64,000 nt of DNA from Mimachlamys varia (lineage: Eukaryota; Mollusca; Bivalvia; Pectinida; Pectinidae): positions 9,183,625 through 9,247,624 of the forward strand of contig OX392542.1 of the NCBI GenBank assembly GCA_947623455.1, given 5' to 3'. Within the stretch, counting starts at the first letter, position 1; each line of letters opens with the position of its first letter. Shown here one piece after another: positions 1 to 15,200 of this stretch. The notes below the pieces were generated by a model. The model made no database searches, was not told where the DNA came from, and worked only from the letters and a program-made list of their open reading frames with translations. The translations under genes and the position numbers were made by a program.

Positions 1-124
1 GCTAATATTTTGATATTTTTTCACGAGTGCACCACTGTTAGAGATCCTGTATTTACTCAATGACCAGCGATATATTTACAAACTGAAATACCCTGTTCCT
101 GAGATAGTGTGGTCTCTATTGTAG

Positions 125-211
125 GATACCTTGTATTTCACTCTGAGGTACCCAGACCTTAACATTGTTGCTGTGTCCAAAAACATCGCAGATGTACTGG
201 GATATCCAGAG
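125..211 (+). CDS. per: per exon: PAS-A, middle
   Basis: Phase-0 exon of 29 codons, preceded by ctattgtag and followed by gtgag. It encodes the PAS-A stretch ending NIADVLGYPE, close to the DVLGYP motif of insect and vertebrate PERs. It is the first exon visible; the sequence before it is intron. Confidence 0.85.
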
Positions 212-3200
212 GTGAGTTTCTTTTATTTACAAGACTTTTTATCACATTCCTCTTTATAGCATGTTTTTCCCCAAAGCACCATTTTTCTCTTTATAAATCT
301 ATGTGATTTTATTTGGTTAATATAATGTATTTTGAGGTGAATTATTCTTAATGTGATTTTTTATTTGGTTAATGTAATGAATTTTGAGGTGAACCTCTAA
401 ATATCTTTTTTTTAACCAATCACATAAAAAATATCCAGAAAGTGATGTCATTTCCATTGATTTCAGATACAACGTACAAAATGTTGCATAAAAAATTTAA
501 AAAAACTCAAAAATTAATAAAGTTATCTATATATTGAAATATCTTCATATGTACATTGAATAGCTTACTTTTAGTGATGGAGATTGAAAATGCAGAAGAT
601 TTAGTGGAAAAACTTAATGTCACATTCCTGTTAATATCATGTTTTTGTCAGACAAATGCAACATGATATAAAGAGGAGTGCACTGTAATTCCTTTTGAAG
701 TTCCTAGAATATTTTTATTTTAATATTCACAGTTGTAATGGAGCCTTACCCTTCTTTTTTCTCTTCCGACCACTATTCAAGGTGAAAAGTTCTGCAGAAT
801 TCCACCCGAGGGGTTTTCAAATTTGGTAAAACTTGAAGGGTAGAATTTCCCTATCTTGCACCTTTGGTCATGAAAGAGTCTTTTTCTCTCATATCAACTA
901 CCCGAATAAACTCAACAACCATAAAAATATGTTTTGACTGGCTGCCATTTAAAAAATTTCAACTTCTTCTTTGACCCGTTTTTGACAAAAATGAATTAGA
1001 CAGCAAGATTAAAGGCCCAATATCCATGTACATAACTTTCGGCAAAACTTGAAGCGAAAATTAAGCCTAATAACTTTTTATTATTATATACAGTCCACTC
1101 CTCTTTATATCATGTTGCATTTGTCAGACAAATAGATGATATTAACAGGAATGTGGCATTAAAAGAAACATAATTTCCACTAAATCTAGTGCATTTCCAA
1201 TCTCCATAACTAAAAGTAATCTATTCAATGTACATAATTATAAACTCTATCCAACATGGCGAGATTTGAGAGAATACAATGTAGTGGTTCTAAAAATGTC
1301 GTAATGTTTTCCTCATATTGGCAAGTCACTATTTGGTGTTGGTAATTTTTATTGAACATTTTTGGCAAGTGGAACTTTCACTTAGACTAGAAAAGAATGG
1401 AAAATACTACCTAAGTAGACTAATGATATTCAAAATTAAATTCTCGTCCTGCCTCTCTTCTTGTCATATTTGCAAGCATTGTAGTCTGGTGTAGGATGCC
1501 AGATTCACGACTCAAGGGATGTGGATGATTTTGTCTTGCACTGTGTATGTGGTAGCTTATCCTTTACTCGGCTTGTTCTATTCTGTTTTTAGCTATGAAT
1601 GAGCATGTGGTTGGTAAGTGCTGGAATTTTAGAATTCTAGTCATGAGAACCAAAATGGTAGCACTCGCAGTATGCTCCACAGGGAATTGTTTACAAAGAC
1701 CCAATACCTGCCAATAACAATGTATGAAACACTTTGAGATAACCCAGATTGTCAAAAAGTTGTGTATAGAAACTTATTTTTATTAATAATTATGTTTTTA
1801 GCCGGATCGTATGGTTGGACGGGATATTTGTAACTTTGTGCACAAGAAGGATATTGTCACTATGAATAGCAGCATGTCTGTTCACCAGGAAATGAGAGAC
1901 CCCGATGGTCTCAGCAGTGACAACAGTGAGTAGACAAAGCTGCTTATCAGATGCATAACCGTTAACCCTCCCTCATTACGAGGGAGACTCCCTTATTTTG
2001 ACCAAAATTTACCAATCTCCCTCGAAATCTCCCTCATCCAAGTCCAAACTCACACACACTCAAAATCTACATCCTGTAGTCAAATGATCTCCTAGTTACT
2101 GCAAGGTATGTGTAATGACCATAACAGGGGTGTCTGGATCAAATTAATAATTTTTGAAGATATTTTGATACATAAAATGGGAAAGACAAATTGAGTAATG
2201 CATTGGAGGTTTCAAAAGTTAACACCTATGCAGATGGTTTACCTAAAGTTTGAAAAGTCCAGATATCGTATTTGTCGTAATTAGCGGCCTTCCCCCTTTT
2301 ACAGGGGAATTGAATTGTATATGTAGGTCCCCTTGGTCACTAGTTATGCCCTTTTGATTTTGGGACTGATCAGAAGAACAATCAAAGTACTGAAAGTACT
2401 GAAACGCTAAAACTTCTAACAATAGTATGTATATTTCGACAGCTATTGAAGTGTTTTTATTGTATGGGTTACTATGTTTCGATATCAGCAAGTTTCAGAA
2501 TAGGGATTAAGTAAGTATTTAGAGTAAACCCAATAACACGCAGGTTGTTTAGATTGACGAGTTGTAGTTCAAGCTACATGTACAATTAAGTGCAGTGCTT
2601 TAAAAAATTAACTAAAATATCAATTGTTATTACAAATGAACATTGATCCATTTACACGGAAGCGAATGTGTTTATTTTAATATATGCACCGAAATAAACG
2701 GTATTAGTGTGTTAGAAACAAAAAAAGTGGGATCTTTTCCTTTTTTTCTTCTTAAGAAAAGGCATTATTAATGAAAAGATGGTAGACTATGAGCTAAAAT
2801 TTCAAGATGGCCGTCCGTCGGCCATTTCGTTTTTTCTGATCGGCCCTAAAAGCAAAATAGCACAACTATAAGGACCAAGAGGAACATACATATGAAGTTT
2901 GAGAAAGATCAACTTCACTTACATCTCTAGTCCTAAGTATCAAAATTCAGGATGGCAATCTGTCAGACATTTTGTTGATCTGATCAGTCTCAAAATCTCT
3001 CAACGGGCACAACTAGGCACGAAAGTGAAACTACATATGGAATTTGAGAAATATCCATCCATTACTTCTTTAAGAAATAGTGATTTCAATGTCGAAGTCC
3101 AAGATGGCTGCTTTTCAGCCATTTTGTTTTTCTGATCAGTTACAAAATCAAAAGGGCACAACAGTAGGGACCAAGGGAACCTACATATGAAATATTAGAA

Positions 3201-6200
3201 AGATCCATCTAGTAGTTGTCAATTTCAATGTCTAAATCAAAGATGGCAGCATTTCCGCCATTTTGTTTTTACTGATCAGTATGATATCAAACGGGCATAA
3301 CTAAGCACAACGTGAAACCTACATGTGCAATTTGAGAAACTGACTGAAGAAGTTTTAACACAATAAAAACAACTTCAGGTTAACATTATCGTTCAGAGGA
3401 AGGTGAATGAATCATTGAAATATACGCTGCTGGTAGTTAGCACAATGGATACACGTATTAGATAAAAATAAAAGGATTCGCAAACAGATCTCTCGTTACA
3501 AATGATAGTTCCAACTATCCAATTTGTCATAAAATATCACAGTAAACAGTCAAACTGTTGTTCCAAAAGATCGAACGACCGCGGCCTATTACAATATCTT
3601 TACCAAGCTGGAGAAAAAAAATGGTATGCAAACATGTCATATTCACTTACAGCTCTAGGCCTAATTATCAATTATCAAGTTCATATATATACAAAGCAGG
3701 AAAAATTATTTGTATGTTGGCCGTGACCTATATATGGCCACACATAATAACGGTAATTTACACCATAAAGGTTTTTGCACACCAGAGAAATAATATAAGT
3801 GTTATTTCTACTAAATAACTTAAATTGAGTAAATTACTAAGTACACTTTACAGGTTCTGATAAAGTTTCGTTAAAACAAAAATGTGAACCTACAGTGTAT
3901 AGTTATATGTGAAGCACAGAGGACGTAATTATAAAACCACGAGCTTTTGCTCGCCATAGACAAGTATAAGTGTTATTTTCAATAAATCAAGTGTTTTGCC
4001 AATTCATATGTTCATTAATTATGCAGGTTCTGATAAGGTCTAATTAAAAATTGTATACTCAGTACAATATTAAGTAACAAAATCGATCAAGCTTGTGCAT
4101 TCAGTATATATAATATATACTGTATATCACAACGTTAGTGACAATCAGGGGAAATAACTCGTAAATAACGTTATCATATCCAGAAGGCGGATTTTTACTG
4201 TAATTACGAATTAATACTTCCGACCGACAAATTGATCAAGTATTTTGGTTTATGCACATGTATAAGGTAATATATCATTGAAATCAAAATCAGGCTATTT
4301 GGCTATGGCGCAATTATATAATCAAAGTTTAACAGCAAAGTACACCATGCCAGTACATTCCACGATCCGTATACGAGTGTAAAGCACAGAGATGTATAGC
4401 ACGAATGTATACACGAGAGGTCAGGCATTCGGTAGAGACGTAATATTTAAATGAGCCGTGGGAGTGAAAAACTGATTTCTTTGTTACAAATCGCATATAG
4501 ATAATTAAAGTCATCATTATTATTAACAATACCATGGGAACATCATTTCCTGTTAGGTTAAGGCTTTCAAATAGTTCAGACATCTTGTGATTGGTAGCAA
4601 TTCAAGCTTTTCCGGAGCGGAAGGGGAAAAAATGACATGGGTCAAAGGTCACAGAATAGTGGCAGCAATAGACGCCAAAACTACTCGTAGTTTTAGCGCT
4701 AAAAATGGGTAAAAGGTGGCCAACTTTGATTTTGAAATGAAAGTTTGTTATCGCTATTTCTTGAGAAGTACTTAATGGATCTTTCTCAAATTTCATATGT
4801 AGGTTCCCCTTGGTGCCTAGTTGTGCCCTGTTGATCAGGAAAATAAAATGGCTGAAAGGTGGCCATCTTGGATTTGTTTAATAAATATCAATTTAAAATT
4901 ATCCTGAGAATTGAATACAATTTTCAATTTCACCTAGGGGCCTTTTCCCAATTCACCTAGGAAAAACCCTGCTTCTAGTAGTCACAATGATTAATGCCTG
5001 TGTGTCTTCTATACATTACAAAGATAAAATCCCCATCACTTTTATAAGTTAGAATGACTAAAACCCATGTACCTTTTATAAGTATCAGTTAAAAGTCCAT
5101 GTGTGTCAGCTATGTAAGTAACAATGATAAATTGATTGTGACTTCTATAAGTAACAATGATAAATCCCTGTGTGACTTCTATAACTGACAATGATAAATC
5201 CTTGTGTGACTACTATAAGTAACAATGATAATCCCTGTGTGATTTCTATAAGTAACAATGATAATCCCTGTGTGACTTCTATAAGTAACAATGATAAATC
5301 CCTGTGTGACTTCTATAAGTAACAATGATAAATCCCTGTGTGACTTCTATAAGTAACAATGATAATCCCTGTGTGACTTCTATAAGTAACAATGATAATC
5401 CCTGAGTGACTTCTATAAGTAACAATGATAAATCCCTGTGTGACTTATATAAGTAACAATGATAATCCCTGTGTGACTTCTATAAGTAACAATGATAAAT
5501 TGATTGTGTGTTCTATAAGTAACAATGAGAAATCCCTGTGTGACTTCTATAAGTAACAATGATAAATCCTTGTGTGACTTCTATATGTAACAATGATAAA
5601 TTGATTGTGACTTCTATAAGAAACAATGAGAAATCCCTGTGTGACTTCTATAAGTAACAATGATAATCCCTGTGTGACTTCTATAAGTAACAATGATAAT
5701 CCCTGTGTGACTTCTATAAGTAACAATGATAAATCCCTGTGTGACTTCTATAAGTAACAATGATAAATCCTTGTGTGACTTCTATAAGTAACAATGATAA
5801 TCCCTGTGTGACTTCTATAAGTAACAATGATAAATTGATTGTGACTTCTATAAGTAACAATGAGAAATCCCTGTGTGACTTCTATAAGTAACAATGATAA
5901 TCCCTGTGTGACTTCTATAAGTAACAATGATAATCCCTGTGTGACTTCTATAAGTAACAATGATAAATCCCTGTGTGACTTCTATAAGTAACAATGATAA
6001 ATCCTTGTGTGACTTCTATAAGTAACAATGATAATCCCTGTGTGACTTCTATAAGTAACAATGATAAATTGATTGTGACTTCTATAAGAAACAATGAGAA
6101 ATCCCTGTGTGACTTCTATAAGTAACAATGATAAATCCCTGTGTGACTTCTATAAGTAACAATAAGCATCCTTGAGAGATTTCCATATATTGTAAAACTG

Positions 6201-9200
6201 ATCATCCTCTGTGTTTCTATTACATTTGATGTACTTCATTTTAATTTGTTTTATGTTACAGCTGAAGGAGGAGGCCGATTCCAAATTCAGAAGAAACTCT
6301 TTTACTTAAGACTGAGGTAAGAATTTCTCTTTTACTTTAGACCGATGTAAGAAACGTTTTTACTTTAGACCGAGGTAAGAAACTCTTTTATTTTAGACTG
6401 AGGTAAGAAACTCTTTTACTTTAGCCTGTGGTAAGAATTTCTCTTACTTTAGACTGAGGTAAGAATTTCTCTTAGTTTCTCTTATATATTCCCGCCAAGT
6501 TGTGACGAAGTCATCAATCCGCATGTGGCATTGAACCACCTGATTTTTGGTCAGAGTTCAACTTCTTGGCCAATCAAAAGGTCTGGATGGTCATCTACCC
6601 CTAGTGGTATAAAACATATATTTATCATACAGTCACGATCAGCACATTTATACAATGGTCTGAGAGTTGAATAACACTTGGTTTTGTGGTAGAAACATGT
6701 ATAACCAGGGCTTAAGCCTGAATGAAGTTTACTGGTTTGTATGACAAACGTAGGTAATGAGAGATGTCAGTTGATCACTAATTACAAGCACATGTGATAG
6801 TGCATTTGTTATGCCAAGATCTCTGAGAGGAGTCTCACCATATTGCTGTTGCTTTTTAGCTCACCTGCCCAAATGCCAACTAAGCTTATGCCATGGAGAC
6901 AGTGCCCGTCGTCCGTCCGTCAACTTAAGAATGTTGGTAGAAGGGCAACGTTGTATGCTTTAGTACTGATCTATTATGAATATAATTAGTGACTGTAGTA
7001 TATTGTGATTTGCCTTTATCACAGGAAATTCAAGGCTCTAGCAGGGGGATTTAGCCTGTCATCAAAAGAAACAGAATTCCAGACATTTCAGGCAACAGTT
7101 GCCCAGCAACCCAACGTCTCGGATACCCTACGTACAAAGAAAAATAAGCTGTCTGTTGTACTAAAATGTGTGCCAATGAGATCTGCCTATGAGAGTAAGT
7201 TTTTTAGTATTTTTATAGATTGTCTATCTTGTGAAAATGAAAAAAAAAATTCAAAGAATGTTTAGAACCTTTAAAAAGACTTAAGTTTCTTTGAAATTTT
7301 AATTCATGAGTAAGAATGAAACAATGATATAATTATGCAGTTCTTGATACACCTATAAACTATTTGATAGCTATATGTTTGAACTTTAAACCTTCGTCCT
7401 CTATTGAATTATATAATCATTAAAAAATATTCATAAATGAAAATTATTAAGCATTTGACTGCTGCAGATTTTTGAATATAGATTACTGTGAAGATAATGT
7501 TAAAAATTATTGACTGAAAGTTTAGCTGTTTCAAAAACGCTGAAAGGCTAGCTCCTGAAATAATGATTGATGAAGGAGCATATACAACAGGGCTGATAGA
7601 ATTGGGTTTTATATAGACCCACTGAGTCCAGGCAAGCAAAATACATAGAATTGGATGAATATTAACCGTTGTTAATTGGGTTTTTTCAGTTGGGGAGAAG
7701 GTACAGAATATGACTTTCTCGACCAGACACAGTCTTTTCTGTAGCTACAGCCATATTGATTCCAAGTAAGTATACATAACCAAAACCTCCGCCCAGAATG
7801 ACACAACCTGGACACAGTAGCATAACAGTATACAATGTCTGTATACAATGTCAGTAAAAGTTAAAATTCAACCTTCATCATTCACTTGGGAAATAACAGG
7901 TACCAATATACTATGGGCATCTTAAAATGCGTAGCAAACAATTTAACAATGACATTTTCTGCTATAAACTTTCGTATTTTAGCGGTGATCTTATTTTAAC
8001 GATTTTCATACTGAAAATATTCCACTTAATCATGATTGCGCTAATTAAAGTTCCTGTATATTGCTTTCTACGTCAAGTATAGTGAGTGTCACTGTGTGCT
8101 AATTCATCATAATGATTGTACCGTTTTAATTTGGTTTGTCTTTGAATTTCCAGGGCTATTCCGTTGTTAGGGTTCCTCCCCCAGGATATCGTCGGCATGT
8201 CCATCTTTGATTTTTACCACCCAGATGACATTGAATTGCTGTATGGTATCTACCAGCAAGGTAAGAACTGTGCTAGCTCTGAAATTCATCCCTATGGATT
8301 GTCAGGTCGGCTTTAATAGTACAAGCTCCAGGGCTGCACGAAGAAAGGACCATTTTGATGTCACCATCTCACAGATGATATTGTGCTTGACAAAGATAGT
8401 CCTGAAACTGCTTTTTGAATATTTTAAATTGACATAGTTTGTGATTGCTGTAACATTTTGATTATTCCTTAAAATTTCCGACTATTCCTTGATTTCTTTA
8501 ATGCATAATTCATTCAAACTTCTGGACTATTCCTTAATTTTTACAAGGTCTAGTTCATTCAAACTTTTCAACTATTCCTTAATTTCTATAAGGTCTAGTT
8601 CATTCAAACTTTTCAACTATTCCTTAAATTCTATAAGGTCTAGTTCATTCAAACTTTTCGACTATTCCTTAATTTCTATAAAGCTGATTTCAGTCATTAA
8701 ACTTTCAGAAATATTCTTGGCAATGAGTTCTCTATAAGACAGAGGTTTACATCAGACTTACAACTTGCACATTTTTTTTCTAAATTAGCAACTGTGGCCT
8801 CTGATTGGTTGAGACACTCGCGACTATAACTCGAAGTCTGACTTTATTGATACTATTCAGATGTGATACATATATGTATAGATTACCCACTGATTAATTA
8901 AAGTTTTGGTATTCAAGATGTGAACTGTAATAAGGGAAATTCCATAACTAATCGTGTGGGGAGTAGGGAGGCACCTGAGTTAACATGGGTGGTGGGGTTT
9001 TAACCAGATCTGTATACTATTCTTTATATCAAATTAACTTTAATATTTGAGGGGTGATGGGGTCTCTGAAAAAGTGCCTCCCACACGATTAATTCTGAAA
9101 CAGCCCTTCGCAAAAAAAGTGTGCATTCATTTCCCCATGTACAATCAGTAAAATGGTTTAAATTATGTTACAGTTGTCAACACAGAGACAGTTCCGTTTG

Positions 9201-12200
9201 AAAGTCCCCCGTTTCGGTTCCGGGTGCACAACGGAGATTGGGTGTACGTTAAGACAGAATGGTCGAGGTTTGTGAACCCGTGGTCCCACAGACTGGAGTT
9301 TGTCATTGGCCAGCACACAGTTATCAAGTACGTATTTTCCTGCTTATGTCTATAACAATTTTGATGAAATATTTAAGGGAGTTGGCTCTGCCTGTTTAGA
9401 AATTGATTAATTTTTTTTATTTCTACTTCATTTTCCCAGTCTAACAACACATGCTAAAAAAATGTGCAGTGACCACTACTTTTCTTTTGATATTATCGAA
9501 TAATGTTATAGCTCCTAAATAATCATTTGACAGAATATTTCAAAATTGTTATTATTCCTTCCTATTTTTTTTCCAAACTTTTAAAAAGTTATTTTCACAT
9601 TGTATTGAAAAATTCAGAGGAGTTTTTTTCCATTCAATTTTATCAAACCATTATATCTTCGAAGTAAGCACAATGACGTATTGATAATTTTGCTCATTTT
9701 TGCTGTATTATTCATTATATATAGTAATGAAAAACTTGCTTTCAAGAAAAATGGATCCCACAAATCCCGATTGAGCTCGATTCCTTGAATGATAAATATA
9801 TACATCCTGTAAATCAATTGTTCTTCAGAGGTAAAAGATATATCTTGTGTAAATTGACTCTTCTCAAACCATTATATTATTTTAAAAATACTTCAGTGAG
9901 TGGTGCCTGGTGTTAAATCTAAGTCTGTTTTTGTCTTCTTGTTTTAGGGGACCAACTAGAAAAAACATTTTTAGTCCGATGTTGGGTGAGGATGTGAATG
10001 TGAACTTGTCAGATAACCTTGCCAGACTCAAGCAAATGATACGAGACTTGCTTCTAAAGGTAAGGCTGTCTTATGCTTAATAGCCCACCATCATCAGATG
10101 GTGGGCTATTCAAATCGCCCTACGTCCGTGGTCTGTCCGTCTTCCGTCCTTAAAAAATTCTTGTTATCGTTATATCTTGAAATGTACTGGATGGATCTTT
10201 CCCAAATTTCATATGCAGGTTACCCTTGGTCCTTAGTTGTGCTGTATTGATTTTGGGACGGATGAGAAAAACAAAATGGCTGACAGACAGCTATCTTGGA
10301 TTTTGACAATGAAAATTTGTTATTGTTATATCTTGTAAAGTATTGGATGGATCTTTCCCAGATTTCAAATGCAGGTTCCCCTTGTTAATTAATACAAGAT
10401 GGATTCTCTTAAGAGTTTTGGATTTCGGAACTTATCAGAAAAGCAAAACTCCTGATTAGACATCTTCTTTCAAATATTATTTATTTTCACAAGAAATTTC
10501 AAAGTTAATAGCACTAAGATAAAATACATAAATGAAATAAAAAAAAACATAGAACTAATATCAAATACATAAATGAAAGTTAAAATAAGACGGGAAAAGA
10601 TCCATTTTTCTAAGAATGAATGAAAAATCATCAATGGTGGGCACCATGATCCCTCTGGGATCTCTTCTACACTATTTCCAAATAAAATGTTTCTGAAATA
10701 TTTTCAGGTTTTTTTTTCTGCAAACTAAGCTAAAATAGGCAATGGAAATGCAACAGCTATTATCATTTTTTTTTTTTTTTTCCCTTTTGAAAAAATAGTA
10801 AAAATCTACCCAGTAGACTTACTCTACTTTAATATCCTTTTAACTGGAATAATCATGTTTTGTTTACAACTAAAAGGTTATTATTTAATAAATGGATGTA
10901 ATTTCTGTTGTTGTTTTCAGCCGTTGGTGCAAGTTCAGATAGCCACACCAACAGCTCATACAATAGAGAAACATAGATTGAATGGTAAGTTATTCATTGG
11001 GTCCAAAGGAGGGAAATTTACATTGAATGGTAATTGATTCATTGGGTCCAAAGGAGGGAAACTTACATTGAATGGTAATTGATTCATTGGGTCCAAAGGA
11101 GGGAAACTTAGATTGAATGGTAAGTTATTCATAGGGTCCAATTGAAAGTCCAGTGTTGAGAAACTTGAATTGAATGGTAAGTTATTCATTGGGTCCAATT
11201 GAAAGTCCAATTTTGGGAAACATAGAAAAATATAATTTTATTTTAGGTTGATTTGTAGTTTCATTAATTACAACATCCTGAATAGCACCTTAAGATAATT
11301 TATTTTAAGATATGTAGTTTATACCTGGCTTATCCAGATGTAAATTGCATGTGACCTTCATCTTCAAGTTTAAAGGCCAAATGAATTCAAACACTACAAG
11401 ATCTTTGCCCGGCTTACAAACCTGCAACACAGAAATAAAACAATAAAACTTCTCTTTTCAACATAATTCGGATTCGGGCAGGGATGGTGGGGGGGGGGGG
11501 GGTATCCCACTATAGCGCCTGTCTAGTAGGTGTGTTGCGAAAACCCGAATGAACAACCTACCTAGTACCTCAGTACAACTTACCTGTATCTTGTGTAACC
11601 TGATATACTCTGTGCCCTACAAACACCCCACGCATGACTCTCACAGTGCAGTCTGTAACATTGATGATTGAATGTAGTGCTGTCTTGGTTTCCAGAGGAG
11701 CTTCAGTGGACAAACCCGGACAGTCCGGTGAAGGAGCACTCCATTGCTTATGTGGATGACTCTAATGTGAGTAGCATTGTTTTATATACATGTAGTTATT
11801 AGCTCTTCATATAAATAATCATATTTCCAAAATTATTTATTTCCTTTTATAAGTGAACATCGAACCCCTGACCCAGGGCTTACCCGTTAACCCTCCCTCA
11901 TTACCATGGAGATCCCCTCATTTTGACCAAAATATACCAATTTCCCTCAAAATCTCCCTCATTGAAGTCCAAACTCACACAAACTCAAAACATACATCCC
12001 GTGTTCAAATGATATCCGAGTTACTGCAGGATGTGTAGTGACAAATAATGTTTTGATCTAGATCAAATGAATAAGGTGTGAAGATATTTTGATAAATGAA
12101 AACGCAAAGACAAATAATCAGATTTAAATGTAATGGTGATGATTGTGCCCATCACCTACCATCTAACTGTATCTCTACCTTACAGGCAAGCAGCTCAGTG

Positions 12201-15200
12201 TCTACCAATAGAGAAACTCTCACGTATGATCACCTGAACTATACAAGTAACATAAAAAGGTAAGTAGTTTTTTACCACCTTAAGTCACTCCTTCAAATTT
12301 GCTTTTGAAAATATTCAATCGGGATGCTAAAATCTCATCAGCTAATGGTTTCTAAAAGACATCTTCTGAAGACATTACCTGATACAATTCAAGGCTTTAA
12401 TGTTTTGACCTTGATAATTGAATACTTGGTGCTCACAAGTATATGATAACGCTGCTGCAATTCAATAATATACCCACATGACAAGTCATAAAAGTATGAG
12501 TTCACGTATCAACCTTCTGCGGCCAAAAACTAGGTTACCGTTACTATAGATAGACTTGGCTTGTGGTGTCTTCATTACTGTTGACCTATTTTTATGTTCT
12601 TGATTTGTGCAGATTCCTGCTAAGTCAGAAAAACACCATTTTTTCCCCATTCTCCGAGAAGAAGAGCCCCAGTTCTACCGAGGATGAGCCACAGGAGAGC
12701 TCATCCTGTGACTCTGTGTTAGAAGTCGACATTTCTATCCCCATGCCCCCCAGCTTCGGTAGTAGTACAAAGGTAAGTTTTAACTACAATGTTTCTACTA
12801 AATCTTTGTTTAAATTCAGATATCTGACACCGAAATAAACTTCAATATTAGATATGGTCTGACTTTTCTCAATTCTCATTGGCAAAAATGTGGTCATGTG
12901 GAGGTCCATATGTTATTATATTGACCTGATTTTCTATATTTAGAAACACTGGCCTTATATTGCATTTATGACATCATAATAATTGTAACATCCCAGTTAC
13001 CTACTGTAAATGTCATGCTTAATCAAGATAGATGTAATGCAATTTAAGTCTTTTGCAAGCAAGTTTCATATCTAATATAAAGATTAGGGACCTTTGTTCT
13101 GGTCAATATGGTGTTATACTGACCTTGTAGAATCTAAAATATTTACCTTGGGCTAATATATTTAATTTGATGTAATGTTGACCTCACCAAAGGTCCGTAA
13201 TTGATAAGTATACCAAGACATTTAATGATGTTATCATTGTTAGATAGCCCTCCTTTATACTGTAATATATAAATACATTAAATGATGGAAAATTAGACAT
13301 CCATCCTCTCTTGATACTGTGGTATATTTTGACATTTGATGATTTAAATTTTGACATATATTCCCTTATACTGCAGAATAAGACATTTTAATGATGTGAA
13401 CTTGGATATTTAAACATACGCAGAGTGAGGTTTCCTGTACTATTACATAGAATCATTAAGTTGTGTCACAATCGGTGGGGGCACTTATATAATTTCAATA
13501 GCTCTGTAGAGGGGGGGGGCACTTACAGGGTGATGGGTGCTAAGTACAGCAATTATGGTAAGACATAAAATCGCTGTATATTTTGTTTTCTTTTGAAAAT
13601 TTTACTAAATTGTGGTATACATTTTAATTTTGTTGACTGGATCCCTCTTGACCATGACAGGTGTTGGCGTCAGAGCAGGAGCGGGAGGAGAGCAGCACAG
13701 CTGTGTTTAATCAACTAGACTCGGATATAGCCACACTGCCGAAGAATCTAGCCACTGTACCTCAGAGCTCTACACCAAACTCTCCCGGTCATGTGACCAG
13801 CAAAGAGGTCGAACCCAAGGTGGTGCAGCAAGACAAGGGCTTGATTTCACTGATGTCACTAACGCAGGAAGTGCTATGGAAACACACACGAAGGGAGGAG
13901 ACCATGTTCCTGGAGCAGGCTAAGGAGGAAAACAGTCCGATGTCATTCAAACTAAATGGAAAGCGCCTGCATTCCCTGGACCCTAGCAGTGATAATAAGT
14001 GGGACATTATCAAGACAATTAAAATAGAGAAAAAACCGTCAGGGGAGACGACGAAACGGGAAAGTGTCAGCAAAACTATTCCACATGCTCCTGTTGGTAA
14101 TCCATTCACTCAACCTATGTTTGTGCCCATAAACAATCCAATGGGTGTGTATCAGCACCCTGGGATGCCCTTTGTACAGGTGGATCCAGCCAATATTCCT
14201 ATCAAACAGAATACGACTGCTCCAACGGACATGATGTCTTCACCCAGTATGACATCTAACAACATGCAGTGGCCGTACTATCCTCAATCAGGTGCATAGG
14301 CCTACCAAAACATTAATGTATTATATTAGGAATAAGATTGTGATATATTCTGAGTTTGTTTTGTTTGTACACCAACAGGAATTGAAAACTTAATTTGCGA
14401 GCTTTCGAAAACGTCTGTTTCCTTTGTCAAGCAAATAGTACAATAGCTGAGTGTCGGTGTTCTGACCGCTGAAATCAGCTCACTACCCAAACAAACTCAG
14501 TATATATTAATGTATCATTATTATATATCTATTTCAAAAGGTGCTTGCATTGGTCGGGCCAAAAAAGGAAAATTGGCAGAAATGTTGCTTTAAAATGCTA
14601 GTTTTCCTTAAAACTAGATTTCAACTTATTTTGGTGTGATGCATCATTGGGGCTGGGAAATAAATTCCTGAATTCAGAATTTTGATTTGGCCCATAAGGG
14701 CTGAGGGGGCCCCTCAGTCCTTTTGGAGGGGGGGGGGGAGGGGAAAAGTTAATTTTAATTTTGATCTCAAACTCTACTCCTCCATCATGCCTTGATTGAT
14801 TGCAATCAGGTTTGGTATGATGCAATATTTTGGGTGGCAATCAATTCTATAATTCATAATTTTGAACTGACCCCTGGGGCTGGAAGGCGGTGCCCCAAAA
14901 AGGGAAGTTATAATTAGCTAAATTATTACTTAATGCTCGGATGGATTTCAACAAAGGTTAGTCTGATGCATCATTGGTGCTTGGAAATTGGTTCTTAAAT
15001 TCATAATTTTGATTGGGCCCCTGGGGACTGAAAGTTGGGGCCCCAAAAAGGGGGAGTTAGAAAAAATATTGTTTTATAATAGTACTCTCCCTTAACTCTG
15101 GAATGAATTTCAAGTGAGTTTGGTTTGATGTATCCTTGGGGGTGGGTAGTTTATTGCTCAAGGTCACTTTCATACCTCGTCCATTGTCATGGGCCATCAG

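Noticed and set aside
5748..5960. Reverse 70-codon frame of LLIEVTQG repeats.
   Set aside because: Lies inside the 33/34-bp array.
13789..14109. Reverse 106-codon frame.
   Set aside because: Antisense to the well-supported per exon 13661-14291; no motif.
14292..14299. per ending at the TAG just after 14291.
   Set aside because: Splicing 14291 to 17116 keeps the frame and four further exons with PER-like motifs follow in phase.
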